Below are positions 9,986 to 22,400 of a DNA stretch of 64,000 nt, piece after piece. Both the position numbers and the translations under genes were made by a program. How positions within the stretch are numbered: position 1 is the first letter of the stretch; each line of letters begins with the position of its first letter. A model generated the notes under the pieces. That model saw only the letters and a program-made list of their open reading frames with translations, did no database searches and was not told where the DNA came from. Source of the DNA: Trametes villosa. Taxonomy: Eukaryota > Basidiomycota > Agaricomycetes > Polyporales > Polyporaceae. The stretch is from the NCBI GenBank assembly GCA_002964805.2, contig PUDQ02000001.1, positions 5,046,001-5,110,000 of the forward strand, in the 5' to 3' direction.

Positions 9986-11739
9986 ATGTCTTCGGCCGAT
10001 GCTTCTGCCGCGAGGGAAGTTTACGACAGCCTGTAGGTCCGCAACCCTCGCAGTAGTCTCGTAACTCATTGCCGGTGGCTGCGCGTACAGCTACGTGGAC
10101 AACCGCTGTCTCATCGCGGTCATGGGTGAGTGTCCCATACATATCGCGTACAACTGAGACCCATCCGCCTCTAGCATTGCTCGCATACGAGTATTTGATC
10201 ACATTCGATGACGAGGTGGAACTGTTCTGGCGGTCTAAGACCACCGGGGCGTCCATCCTATTCCTGTGCAACAGGTACCTGCTACTATTGGGCTATATTC
10301 TCGTCATGTGCGAGTACATCCCCATGTCCGATGCGGTACGCTAGCTATCCACAATCCCCTACACACGCAGGTCATACTGACGAAGTTATAGAGGTAATTC
10401 TGCCTGCTCTAGCTGAAACATACAGTATTTGTTATAACTAACTCCGGCCCGTAGTTGCGCCGTAATGGTCCAAGCGCAGTCGGTCATACATTTCCTCCAA
10501 TATCTGCCATGGGCCGGTGAGCGGCCTTGCTGTGTCGGCGCGGGCACTGCATCCTGAACTTCAGTGTTCGCAGCATTCTCGGCCCTCCGTGCATTTGCGC
10601 TGAACGGCCAAAGTTGGCCCCTACCGCTATTCATATTCCTGCTCTCTCTAATGCCGATGGGCGTGAATTTTGTACGTGTTACTACTGGAGCTTCTTGTCG
10701 TTCATCCGTTAAGCAAACCTCGCACTGTCATTCTAGTCGCAATACCGCCTTGGGCTGACCGGAAGTCACGACCCTACGTTCGGCTGCCTTGTACAAGTAT
10801 CGCTCACAGTCCCTCAAGCCCAAACGTGAGTCTTCTACCGATCTCGCGGTTTCCAGCGGCTTACGAATTGTTGGTAGATGTGAGCTTCGGCGGCAGCATT
10901 TTTGCGACGCATCTCTAACCGTCTCATAGTAACGATTGTATCCCGAGTCCCTCTAATTGTGGCCGACATCCTGGTTATAGCCGTGACCTGGTTTACGCTT
11001 CACCGCAGAGTATCGCGCGAAGAGCCTGCAATCCGGAGTACCCTGTCTCTTTCTACCCTGCTGTTGCGTGATGGTACGTGCTCTCCATGCGATGTGGTCA
11101 GTTGAGTAGACGCTGACCTTGCATCACAGGCACCATTTACTTCGTGTACGCGGCATCGCGTTCCCTATCCGGCGTAGACGGCTCTGACGTTTCGGCAGTG
11201 TACTTCTGTTCCTCAACATCCTCCACCTCACCTTGACCATGATCTCGGTGCGTATGGTATTATCTGGCACTCGCCTCGAACCTTTGCTAATAGGAAATTC
11301 TAGCTCGTCATCCCCTTCGACCCCTCAAGCCAGGTCACGACCGTTACCGAACCGTAAGCCACGTGCCCTCCCCCGTTTGTCAAAGCTCGAGTCCTGACAA
11401 CCTGCCTCGCTTGCCTACAGCGTAACCGCAGTCCTCGTCTCGCGCTTCCTCATCGACCTGCAAACCGCAGGCCGGAAGACGCTACACCTCGATTCGCAAG
11501 ACTCGCTGTACATCAGCTCCGCCCCCGGCGCAGGCACGTTTAGCTTCGCAAGGGTCGTCGGCTCGCTCGGAGAGTCGCTCGAGTCACATCCGCCGCCTAG
11601 CCCAGACTGGGACGCGGCGGATGTCGCCGATACACCCTTGACTGAGATGGGGGAGTGTAGAGAAGACGAAGAAAGTGGTTCCTCTACCGCACACTCACAG
11701 GCTGGCCCCAGCCGCGCGACGAGCGCCGTTGTCTCATAG
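9986..11739 (+). CDS. DUF6533-type multi-pass membrane protein
   Basis: Thirteen-exon model: 9986-10032, 10091-10125, 10175-10335, 10392-10393, 10455-10516, 10565-10671, 10737-10825, 10857-10873, 10897-11073, 11130-11145, 11199-11247, 11304-11353, 11421-11739; 376 aa, in frame throughout. The N-terminal signature LLAYEYLITFDDEVELFW, then NRYLLLLGY, FLQYLPWAVFAAFSALRAFAL, FGCL, RVPLIVADILVIAVTW and LLRDGTIYF-LHLTLTMIS, is the pattern of the large DUF6533 family expanded in Agaricomycetes. Six to seven hydrophobic segments are expected, followed by a 100-residue Ser/Glu-rich cytosolic tail. No function is established for the family. The 2-nt exon (AG, 10392-10393) is needed to keep frame and gives the expected SDxSC junction. 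Exon 8 (17 nt) is the least certain part. Confidence 0.75.
10392..10393 (+). other. Candidate 2-nt microexon
   Basis: Upstream intron 10336-10391 starts GTACGC, has a TACTGAC branch site and ends TAG. Downstream intron 10394-10454 starts GTAATT, has the branch site TAACTAAC and ends TAG. Only the bases AG remain between them. Skipping them breaks frame; including them yields D-A-S-C, which fits the family pattern. Confidence 0.55.
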
Positions 11740-12320
11740 CGAACCTCTTCTACCGCTGTCCGTTCTCCTAGTTCTCAGTGTCACAAATACCGATTCCACA
11801 TATGCTACTGCGAATATAGTATGATGTATGTAATCTATGGTGTCTAGGACTTCATAGCGCGATACACGTAAACGTCTTCTCGCGCACGTCGTCTGCGAAG
11901 CTGTTTGGGAGTTTATTCCGAAGGATGAGCTACCAGGTAGACGTCCAGCGACACAGGAAGTACACTATGTAGTGTGCTGATAGCCCTCCAGGTCCTCCCC
12001 TGGGATCTACCATCTCACTCAGGTACACCCCATGCATACCTCATGCACGACCGCACATCAAGCGTGCGGCGGCGGGTACAGCATCGACATGACGTATCTC
12101 TCGCTCCTACCGTTGCATCTTGATACGCCGGTCATTTCCCAGGGCTGTGACACACGAGGATGCATCAAGCCAAACGATGCGTGTAGTATGCCTATGGAGT
12201 CTAATATCCAGTGTAGTATTGTGAGCGATGCGAGATGCGACAAGATGTAATGATCCGACCAAAGAGATTATGAACGCTATAGCATATACATGGGTGAGCC
12301 ACTCCAGACGTAACGATGGG

Positions 12321-15300
12321 TCATGACATATCCGCCTCACCAGCCGCGCCCGCTGCAACGGCTGCGTCGGGGGGCTCTGTCCGCGGGGTATTTATCGATG
12401 CGGACGACGATTGTTCCGGCGCGAACACGGACAGGTCCTCCGACGCGGCAGCCTCCAGCGGGTTGGCGACCTGTTCTGGCGGGGTGGCGGGTTCCTCCCT
12501 CAAAAGAGGTACCTCGACGCGCTCCGAGAATTTTCGCCGCTTCTCGCCGACTTTCCAGATGACGTCCTTCAACTCCTGGACGACCTCTCCGCCGGGACCC
12601 CAGCGCTCTCCTCGCGGCTGCCTCTCCGGGCCTTCCGAAGAGGCAACGGAGGACACGCCGCTCGCACGACGGGCCTTCGCGAGCTTGATACGCTCCTCCC
12701 GCGAGAGCTTGGACCGCTCCCGGGTGAACGCCGCAGCCGCGCCTGACTCCGCCTCGAACACTTGCTCGGCCCCAGGTGGGGGAAGGTGCTGGGACGACGT
12801 CGCAAGCAGCAGGTGTGCCGTCGCATCGTCGAGGTCGTGCTCCTGTCCGTCACGCCCGAGGGTGAGCTCCAGACCGAGCCCGGCGTCGCCCGTGTGCACC
12901 TCGAGCTGCGCGTTGGGCGAGACGGGGCCCTTCTCCGAGGACTCGCTGCCGGAGTCCTGTCGCAACCCGGGGGTGTGCGGAGACGCAGCGTCGTCCTCCA
13001 CAGCCTCGGCGATCGCGCGGGGGCCGGCGACGATGTCGAGCAGGCGCTCGCGGCCGCGCTCGCACTCGCGCAGCGCGAAGCCAAGCTCCTTGCGCAAACG
13101 GTCGTACGCTTGGAAGGCGGGGTGGTCCTGGACAGAGGGCTCGCCGTCCACGGACTCGAAGGACTGTCGTCGAGAAGACGTGTCGCGCAACGCGGCGACG
13201 CATTCCTCCAGGTGCTCCCGCGCGTCGTTCAGCGCGCTCGAGATCGCATCGACGTGCGCGCCGAAGCGCGACATGTTGCTCGGCATCGGCGCAAAGGACA
13301 CCATTTCCGCCATCGACCGCAGCCGCTTGTGCGCGGCGCCCATCTCGTTCCTCAGGGGCGAGACGCTGCTGTCCCGGCTGAGAGGGGAAGGTCCGCAGGG
13401 AGGTGTGGGGTGCTCGTCCTTGATCCGTCGCTTCTCGGCATCGTCCAGCGCCTCGACGAGCCGCGAGGATGCGTCGGCGAATGTGCTCGTAAGCAGAGCC
13501 ATAACGGAGCGCACGTTCTCCCAGTATGTGTCATCCTCGTCCTCGTTGAAGCGCAGCGCGAGGAGGTGTGAACAGGTGTAGCGCTTGGCCGAGAGAGCGC
13601 CTTGTAGCGCCGAGTGGAGCCCGGAGAGGGACAGCGGATGGCGGGTCGTGTGCACGGATGTGAGGCGCGACGACGAGGAGAAGGTTGGCGACATCCCGGA
13701 GCTATTGCGTGAGTGCGATGCGCGTATAGGAGAACGCAGGGGAGGGTCCGTGAAGGTGTGGTCCGCGGAAAAGGCATAGCTGGGCGGTGGTGCCCCAAAG
13801 GTCTCGAGGGCCGCGCTTCTTCGCTTCCGCTGAAGATCCAGGGCAGCCGCACCGAAGTAGCCCTTCGACTCCAACTCTGGGGTGAGTTGATCGTCCTCTT
13901 CCGTCACGTCTTCCAGGCCACCCTTGGGTGACGGGCTCACGGGCTGCGGACTGACGGGTGCGCTCACACTCGCAATGGTCGGAATAGGTTGGAACAGCGA
14001 AGCAAGGTCCGAGCGACGATTCATTTGCTTGCGTTTGAGCAACTGCGCGGTAGGGGTGTTCGACAGAGCGAGCGCCGCGTATGACCCATTCCATGTTGCG
14101 CGCTTGTTGGTCGGACTCGTAGCGGGGAAAGATGTCGTGCGGTGCCGCGGCGGGGTGGTGAAGGGTATGGAGAACGGTCGGATGCCATTACTCGCAGCGG
14201 GTGAACGAGGAGGGTCGTGGAGTGCTAGAGGTGCGCGGACGGGGGATGATGGCGCGTACATCTCCGCCAGTTGCGAGAGCGATGTGGGCGAGGTGAGCGC
14301 CGAGAGCAGTTGACGGACGTTGTCGCACTGCGCCTGTGTCGTCTGTAATGATGACTGGAGCGCAAGGCGTAGTGCAGACGACGGTGCTTGCGAACTGGTG
14401 GGTCCATAGAAGATACTGGAGATGGTTGAAGTTAGCGACTGCGTGTCATCCGAAAAGTTATAGACGATTGTTTCACTGACCTTCGCTCTTCGTTCTCAAT
14501 CAGCATCATTGCCTCATTTACGGCGGAATCCCACACGTTTCCAGAGGAGATGAGCTCGTTCAGGGACTCAAGCGTCTGCACATAGTTAGCATGTAACTCT
14601 GCAAGCAGGAGATGACGAACATACCGGTCTCGAGGAGTCGCTCTTTTCACTGTCTGTGTTTACAACATACCTGACATAGGCGGCGGCAGAAAGTAGTAGA
14701 ACGGCGAGGAAAACGTAGTTCGTCGACAAAGCGAGAGCAGCTAGAGATGCGAGGACATATGGCAACTGAGGTTCTAGAGAACCGGGGGCCGAAGTAGAGT
14801 GTGCTTTAGGAGGAAATGGACTGTCGGCCTTCGCATCCACGGGCAAGGACTCAGCATCGCCGCTGCCACCTTCGTCGTCTAACTTCCCGGGTATCTCAGG
14901 AGAGAAAGTTCGTCGAACAGCACTAGTAGGCGCGGCCGCAAGGGTCGACGCGAGCAGAGACGATGATATCACATCGTACTTGAAGCGTTCCGCGAAGTTG
15001 CCTTCCGATGCTTTACTTGCTGACGACTGTAACAGGTCATTGACGAGCTGAGGGATCGCGTCAGTCTAACTCGTGTATCACCGGACACATTTGGTACGAA
15101 AGACCGCGCCACGCGGATACCGCATGTCAAGGCGAGAACATGCGGCGTATGGCCCAGGCCCATCACGCCAACCATAATGCCAAGTGGCCTGACGAATCGG
15201 CGCCGCGAATGACCCGCTAAATCCGCCCCAGCGCTGCTGCTTCTCCGACCAGGATGCAAGGAACCGGGCTGCGGAAACGCAGCGAGCGCGCACCCCCTCT

Positions 15301-15578
15301 GTCGGCTGCATGTCATACGAACAGAGCTGCTCACCTGAACGGCCTGATGGACAAATCGCGGGAGTTCAATCTCTGCATGGTTTGAGGAGTCGTCGGTGTT
15401 TATGAGGTCTTGCTCTTCGAATACGAAGTCCGAGGAGGCGCCAGGCATGGGCTCAGTGAACTCTCCTGTTTCTGCACATGTGCCGTGAGATTCTCTGGTA
15501 GTGCATGCTAACAGTATCACACCACGCACGTCGGAAATATTCTTCGAGAGGGTGCTCTTCGAAGAGGGGTTGCGCCAT
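12321..15578 (-). CDS. Vezatin-like (myosin-binding motif) membrane protein
   Basis: Minus-strand exons 15530-15578, 15335-15471, 14625-15047, 14481-14575, 12321-14415; 932 aa. N-terminus MAQPLFEEHPLEEYFR is acidic; residues about 159-187 form a hydrophobic hairpin (YVLASLAALALSTNYVFL then AVLLLSAAAYV). A helical segment follows (LESLNELISSGNVWDSAVNEAMMLIE, then RLALQSSLQTTQAQCDNVRQLLSAL). The C-terminal two thirds are Ser/Pro-rich with another helical block (HLLALRFNEDEDDTYWENVRSVMALL) and a conserved end (LSREERIKLAKARR..., ELKDVIWKVGEKRRKF). This layout matches the fungal vezatin / myosin-binding-motif-of-peroxisomes family. A role linking an organelle membrane to myosin is an inference from the family name. 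Divergent from the GNAT gene, with 367 bp between starts. Assignment is by pattern memory, so moderate. Confidence 0.65.
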
Positions 15579-15725
15579 AGAGAGAAATAAGTCAATAGGT
15601 TGGTGTTATTGTTCCAGGTCGTCAGTAAGTTCGTTATATTGCAGGAGTCGAAAGCAAAGAGCGGCTAGGTGAGACGGATGAGACAAGAAAGCTGCAGAGA
15701 GGTAAGCAGGAGCCGCGGAGTCGTA

Positions 15726-15776
15726 GGGGAAGGAGGGGGAGGAGGGGGAGGAGAGGAGGGCAGAGGAAAGGGGAGG
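15726..15776 (+). promoter_or_regulatory. Purine/G-run tract in divergent promoter
   Basis: About 50 bases almost entirely A/G on the plus strand, with repeated G-runs of 3-5, between the vezatin-like gene (ATG at 15578, minus) and the GNAT gene (ATG at 15946, plus). Such tracts can exclude nucleosomes or form G-quadruplexes; neither is shown here. Confidence 0.4.
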
Positions 15777-15861
15777 CTCGGGGACGCAGACGAACTTGCG
15801 AAGGCTGCTGCCGTCGCACCAGCAACGTCGGTTACTTACCCGCCCCGCATCAGAATCCGCC

Positions 15862-15878
15862 TGTGACACAGTGTCACA
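15862..15878. promoter_or_regulatory. Perfect 17-bp palindrome upstream of GNAT gene
   Basis: TGTGACAC-A-GTGTCACA is an exact inverted repeat of 8 bases with a one-base centre, 68 bases before the ATG at 15946. A third TGTGACA copy follows at 15883. This looks like a dimeric transcription-factor site. Confidence 0.45.
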
Positions 15879-15945
15879 CGACTGTGACAGACTTTGACTC
15901 CCGGGCCGCGGAGTTTCCGCGCCGTCCTCTTGCTTGTCCTCCGCG

Positions 15946-16458
15946 ATGACCACCTCCGAGGCCAGCTCGGCCACAGCGGCGAACACACCTCTGCAGACGC
16001 ACCGAATTGCTACGCCGGATGACGAGAATGTCGAGCGTGTTCTCTCTCTGTCGAACGCCATCTTCTCTGCCGACCCGAGCACCAAACACGGCTCGCTGCC
16101 GTACTGGCGCAACGCGCTCTCCCATCCTTCTGCTTTCATCATCTATCTCGCGGCCAGTTCAGAATTGGAACGCCCTATCGCGTTTGTTTTTGTGATTCCT
16201 CGCGCATACAACCCCTCTCTGGCCAACGGCGCCGTTGCAGGGCTCCACGTTTGGCTTGCGGGCGTGTCTCCGGAATGGAGAGCGGCAGGCTGCCTCACAA
16301 GAATGATCAATGAACTCCGCAGCATCGAAACGCTCACCATCTGCACCTATCCCTCGCGATTCCCGCTGATGTGGAGATGGCTAACTCGCCGAGGGTGGTT
16401 GCAAGAGGAGGACTTCGCAGACGGAAAGATCATGTTTAGCAAGCCAATCAGTCTATGA
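15946..16458 (+). CDS. GNAT-like N-acetyltransferase family protein
   Basis: Single exon, 170 aa, starting MTTSEASSATAANTPLQTHR. The order of elements is that of a GNAT fold: R-x-A-T-x-x-D-x-x-x-V near the start, a central AFVFVIPRAYN strand, the GLHVWLAGVSPEWRAAGCLTRMI stretch corresponding to motif A (V-x-P-x-x-R-x-x-G acetyl-CoA pyrophosphate loop), and a C-terminal aromatic strand (RRGWLQEEDF). The motif-A loop reads EWRAAGCLTRMI instead of the classic RGxGxG, as in many fungal relatives. Substrate unknown; no signal peptide, so probably cytosolic or nuclear. Confidence 0.75.
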   Translation: MTTSEASSATAANTPLQTHRIATPDDENVERVLSLSNAIFSADPSTKHGSLPYWRNALSHPSAFIIYLAASSELERPIAFVFVIPRAYNPSLANGAVAGLHVWLAGVSPEWRAAGCLTRMINELRSIETLTICTYPSRFPLMWRWLTRRGWLQEEDFADGKIMFSKPISL

Positions 16459-19400
16459 CCTTGTCCCCCGTTCAGTAGTACGACTTCAACGCGCGCACAT
16501 TGTTTTGCTTGTCTGATGGTATTCTAGCTCTACGCCTTTCCGAGTATATGCGTATCGCTCCATTCCGATGCCTCGGTCACATATGTGAGTACCATTCCTA
16601 CCGCAAGTTCCCTGATGGCTCACCAATACCATCCTACAGGCTCGATGTCATTCTCCTGTCTGATCGCCGGAGATGGTGCGGTATCGGCTGGGGTTGCGTC
16701 GCGCAGAAGAGAACTTCGTGCTTCCCACCGGTCCGCTCCAACAGGTGGATTTTGGTACTTCCTCCTCGGATCACTGATTCAACGAGGCGAGCTCCTAACG
16801 AACACCTCCGAAACGTAGTTAACGTGGCACCCAGTGCCGTTCAAAGAGCGATTGACCCATGAACGTCTCTAGTACGCGTATTCTGCTATTGCATGCCTAT
16901 TCTCGACATGCAATCGGCAATTTCTGACGAGTACCTCCCAGATTTTAATTCTCAGCATTCATAGCTATATGCCGAGCTCATCCTTCAAGCTCATGGATGC
17001 GTCGCCCCTTAGGGAATCATTCACTCACCGTTCATGTCGTTGTATGCGCATGCATGGGTGCTACATGATATGTTGTGAGATATCAAGCGTAAGCACCTGC
17101 TGCTGAATTTCCGCCGCTTAAACCTTTCGGTCTAGGTGAGCCCAGTATCGGGGCGAGCTTGGCGATACCGTTATGCTCAACCCTCCGTGGCAGCAAATGT
17201 CTCCGGCTGTACCCTACCTCGACTACGATAAGGGCCGCACAATCACTCTACCTCAGCGGCACTCAACGAGCCGGCCCTGGAGTTACAAATTTCACTTATG
17301 TATTGGACGTGATTGCTTCTACGGGGTGATCATCCGCATTACGGTTTGCCTCCGCTCGCCGGCCATAGTCCCCTGATCCCGAACTCCTCAACTACCTCGG
17401 GCTGCGCTCGTCCTCCCGGCCCCGGTCTGGCACGCTGTGAGCCGACTATGCAGGCTTGACGCGCCTGTGTTTCTGCTCCCCGTCGCGCATGCGCTATTAC
17501 CACACCTCCCAGACTAAAGGAACGAACTTCCCACCGCAGGCCCCCTACTTACGGCACTCAGCGAAACATCCGGTCGGGTTGCTTCTGCCGGCGACCCCCC
17601 GCCAGAGGCGCTTCCCGGATGACCCCATCTTCGCGCTATTTTCACCACAAAGGCACGTCTCCTTTCAGCACGGCGCTCACTCCAGCTAGCTTACGATGCC
17701 GCACCCAAAGCACCCACAGCAGGCGAGACATTTGCCATGGGAAAGCCGTGTCATTCCGTTGGTCGTCCAAGCGCCCATCCATCGAACAGGCTTGTAAGAC
17801 CATGAGTTTGGCTTCACGACTTCCATTGCACAGACGACACTGTCAAGACTCTCGGAACGTCACTCGTATCGTGGACGCCCATGGATATTGCAGAGTTCAG
17901 TACGTCTCCACGGATCATGATGTTACGGCTTCGTGCATCCATCATGTCTGACGCGCCTTGCTCTGCGCTTCTCCCACTCCGACGCAACTCAGAACCTTAC
18001 CCCTTGCTTATGTTCCCTGGGTCCTCGGAGTGGAAGGCGAATCAATACAACGGGGTCTACGGGCGCTGGATGGTCCAAGGTTAGAATGGAAGAACGACGC
18101 AAGGTTCACCTACGACAGGCCCTGAGGCTGAGGCGGAGCTCGCTCGCTGGGTCTGCTTTGTTGCGCAGCCCCGGCCCCCGCTTCCCAGCAGCGGGTCGCG
18201 GCGATACGAGTACGGAGCCGCACACTGCCGCGTCGGACGCGTTAGAGTTTGCGACGCCGCCTGTCGTGGGACCAACACCGACGACACATCCAGCCACCAA
18301 CGGCGAAGGATGGCGGGTTTGAATGCGTATTGTACGACATCCCGCGCCGCCCAGGACCCGGCAGGGTCCTCGAAGCACGAAGGTTCGCGTCCCGCACCGG
18401 ACTTTGCGGTGAGTGCCGGCGCTGCGCAGGGTGCCTGCCCGTCCTGTCTCGGATATACGTGGCTGATAAGTCTCCAGGTGGCGTATTCGCAGGTATAGCA
18501 GGTCCTCGGCCCCAAAGCTCGCCGCGTCGTGTACAGCGTCCGAGACTGGCGAGCCGCCTGGGCCCCCGGCATGTTTTCTGGGGTGCTGACGGTGTATCAG
18601 CAGACCGCGCAGAGTACGTCTGCCCATGGGACCCCATATGTCGGCGCGCCCAAAGTCTCCCGTCCGGCGGGCTGCCTTTCCCAGGCTTGTTGCCGGACCA
18701 CGTAAAATGCTTGTTTATCCTCTATTCGTTCCGTCTTTGGGGGATAGCGCTTTCTCTGGAAGACTGTCATACGCTTCTGCGTCTGTGTTTCTAGCAACAT
18801 GTCCAGGTATGTGGCTGCATTTGGTCGCGTTATGCGGATAATTGACCGTGCTCGACGGGCCATAGGACTTCTCTCGCTTATGCGCCACATTGACCGAACT
18901 TACCGAATTGAACTGTGAAGCGTATACCCAGGACAAGCCACAAATACACCACCGACGGCCTCCGCACACCTTCGCCGCTGCACCTTCTACGCATCTCGTG
19001 GGCCGACACGGCCTCGACTCCCGAACTTCTTCGACTTCGCCGAACCTGGTGCGCGAGTTCTTCCGCATTCAAAACGTTCTTTCCTGCCCATCCGCGCGGG
19101 CGTGACGTACGCTTGTCCCGCGCCCCGCCCCGGTGACACGCGCGCAGCTAGTCCTGCCTCGTGGCTACTCACCCTCCGCCCAAGGTACGTAACCCCCCGC
19201 CGGCGCGATACTGTACCCGCCTTGTCTCGGCGTCTCCCCCAGGCACCACACTCATGTCACCCCGTTTAGCTGCCTCCGCTGAGAGGCCGTCCTTGTCCTC
19301 TCGAAGCGTCGAACTCTCGAGGCCGTCCGCACCTTGTACTGCGGCATCGGCGAGGAGCCTTTCGCCATGCCGCTACTTCCCGGCGGCTCGACCTCGCTTG

Positions 19401-22400
19401 CCGTCGAGCATGCATGCGATAAGGCATGCTCGCTTCGCCGCACGATCGCAGGAAGCTGCTGATTGACTCTGCACGATCGGAGGTGCATACAGAAGAGGGA
19501 CGATCTGCCCGCTTCCGCTCCTCGTGCTCGACGCGCGGCGGGTTCGGGGAAGGCCCTCGCCGCGTTCAGGACGCGGGGAAGCGCGAAGCAGCACCGGTCG
19601 CGCGTCCGCGAGACGCGCAGCTGCGTCACGGTGGACACTGTGGGACGGCGGTCTCGGGCGTGTGTGCGATAGCTTCGCCCGCGCGGCCAAGCACTCGAGA
19701 GCCCGTCTGCGGGCGTACACGTACAAGGTACACGACATTGACCCGTGGGCAGGCCAGCGATCGACTTATCGCGCCGCAGATGGCAGTGGGAGCCCGGGAG
19801 AGCGTGCGTTCCCAGCCGTGCTTCGCGCGTGGCACAAGCTAGAGGCCCGTGCATACTCAACGCCGGACAAATTCAGCCCGAGAAGGGGGTGCGCTTGTCT
19901 GGGAGAGCACCTCCGCTCTCGTCATCCGAAGCACCCCAAGTGTATGGCACGCATCCCGCCGTGGCTGAGAGGGTCCTCGCTTTGGTTACCGCACCCGCAG
20001 GCGTTCCTCTCCCGAATAACGAGCATCAGGGCCGCGCACGTTGGACCCAGCGACCGGTGGCCAAGTCCTCCGCCGCCGCGCACTCACGTCTGGCCGACCC
20101 TGCAGCTGCGCAGGCGCAGATCAGCGTCCTTCGCGGGAGCCTCGACCGCCGCAGGCGCACCGTATGGCGTCCTATCTCGTCCATGTGTTATCCGGCTCGG
20201 GCGCGGCGCGTCATGGGGCTCCCGCGCACGCGCACCCGCCTTCGCATGACGAGGCCCGCGGGCGCGTCTCAGCCGGCCTCATGGGGCGCGCGGATCTCTC
20301 AGGGCGAAGCGTGATCGCACTCTCTCACCGCGCAAGCAGGCCTCTCGGGCGGCGACATTGTCTCTGGCGAATGGCGCGCCGGGCGCGGGGGTGAGCGCGA
20401 TCGCGGGCCCATCAGTGGTGGGCAGCGCGCGGTATGCTTACGCGAGCTTGCGTTTGACAGATACTTGCCTGGCGTGATGCACGGGTCGGGCAAATGTTGA
20501 CGATGCAAGGCCACAGCGGAGTCTGGGTCGTGGACCCCCAAAGTACTAGTGCGTCCTGCCACGTTCTACGAACCTCCCGCCGGCACCCGACGAGACAGCG
20601 CTTGCGCTGATCTTCCACTTACGGCCCCGAGGCGGGCACGCGCTTGTGCACATGGTCGAGCTCGTCTCGGCCGGCGTGCCCGGCACGACTCAATAGGCCT
20701 GAATCAGGGCGAAGGAACGTCTCGCATCAACACCACGGCTCGGGACGTACGATCTTCTCAACGAACAAGGAGAGAATGCGGACGGTCCTCCTGCTATACA
20801 TGGCGATGGTATGGATGAGGTATGTCCGCGCCCTTGTCCCGCTCCTCCGTTTAGCGAAGGGACAAGGCTGCCCCGCGTGGGCCCACGCGCTGGCGGAGCC
20901 GCCTTGTCCGCGAAGCCACGCTCGGCCCCCTCTGCGCATATGCAGCTGCCCCGTCGTACGTCATGCCCGCACCTGTATCAGAAGTTCTCGCACACCGTCG
21001 GGCCCCAAACTCTGAAGTTAGTTCCCGCCATACATTCCTCCCAGCGTTCTGTGCTTCTCGCGCCTTCGCTTGGCGAGGGAAGCACGGACGGTGGAAGGGG
21101 CTACGGAACGCAGCCCAGGGCGCATCAGGTCGGCTTTGATTCGTGTGGCAGGGGAGCTCCGGCGGGAGGGCAGGTTGTCGTAGTCAGCGCGCGTGGGCAG
21201 CGTACCCAGACGCCGCACGTTGGGGGCAACTCGACGTTAAGACGCTTGAACACGATGTTCTACTATAGGGCGGGGAGACTTCCGGAGTTTCGTCTTTGAC
21301 ACGAATACTGTGGTCGATACCCATCAGGCTGTTCGCAGTCTTTTACAGAGTCAGCCTGAGTCTAGATAGGGGGTGTAGTTTGATCGCTCACACTCGGACA
21401 CTCAGACGCGCCCGGCATACGGTGGAAGAATGCTCGTCGTTCGCTGTGGCCGTCCGGTTCAGTGTCAATCGACCGCAGCGTGTTCATTTAACACTTTGAC
21501 GCTGTGCTGCGGGTCGTGAATTGACGCAGTTGCAGCCCACGACCGCCCACAAGCGCGAGGCTGGCGGCAACCTCGCCAGCGCCCACAACATGCACCTAGG
21601 CAGTCATATTAGCCCTCTTCTTGCGCGGAACGTGTTACATAGCCTGCAGCTTCGTGGCACCGGCCAGATGCAGCAACCTCACCGCAAACGCCACAATCCC
21701 GCCGGCGCGTCCACATTGTGTTTTAGACTCGTAGTGCCACCGGTCGCACGTCCCCAGGTCGACCACGAGAGCAGACTGTCCTGGGCTACGCCCGTGCTGC
21801 GTGGACCGCGCCCTGATATTCCGGCGCGGCGTCCGCTGCGCCATCATACGCAATGCGCACTGCGTTCGCGCACCCTGTTCCTCCCTCCCGTCTTTCCGCG
21901 CGCGCGCCTGTGCCAAAGCCTATTCAGCCGCGCAAACGCCGCACCGGGCCTTGCGCGACATATCGGGTGCGCGCGCTCAGACATCTGGATTCCGGGCAGG
22001 CCTGCAGTCGCCCGGGGGAGATTGCGGATAGGCATGCCGCACTATCGGGCCCTGGTCAGGTGCGGGCGCTCCGATGCGAGGGCGGGGTGCAGATGCGGAA
22101 TGTGCCACTGAGCATTGGACCCGGCGGAGAGGGCGAAGGCGTGCTGCGAACAAGCTCAAGCTCAAGCTCTATCTCCGGCTCGCTGGCATCAGGTCAGTAA
22201 ACTTTGCATTGAGTGCTGCTGCTGCAGTGTCGAAGTGGTGACTGTGATGCGGTCGTGCAGCCGGCGCGGGCGCTGGGCCCGGGAGGATCAGCGGCACGGA
22301 CGCGAGCACTGGGCCGGGGGCGAAGTCGGAGGCGACGGCGTCGGCGTTACGCCGGCCGTGCGTCCGTACGGGGAAGACACGGATTGCCCGCCATTCGGCG

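Noticed and set aside
12316..13581. 421-aa plus-strand open frame
   Set aside because: Antisense shadow of the large last exon of the vezatin-like gene, which has family-like helical segments and a coherent exon chain.
14651..14690. Possible 17-21-nt intron in the vezatin-like gene at GTATGTTGTAAACACAG
   Set aside because: Too short for spliceosomal splicing; reading through and using the next donor (GTATGT at 14624) with a good branch site keeps frame.
18081..18637. Three overlapping minus-strand open frames up to 173 aa
   Set aside because: Mutually exclusive frames with no motif and no exon partners.
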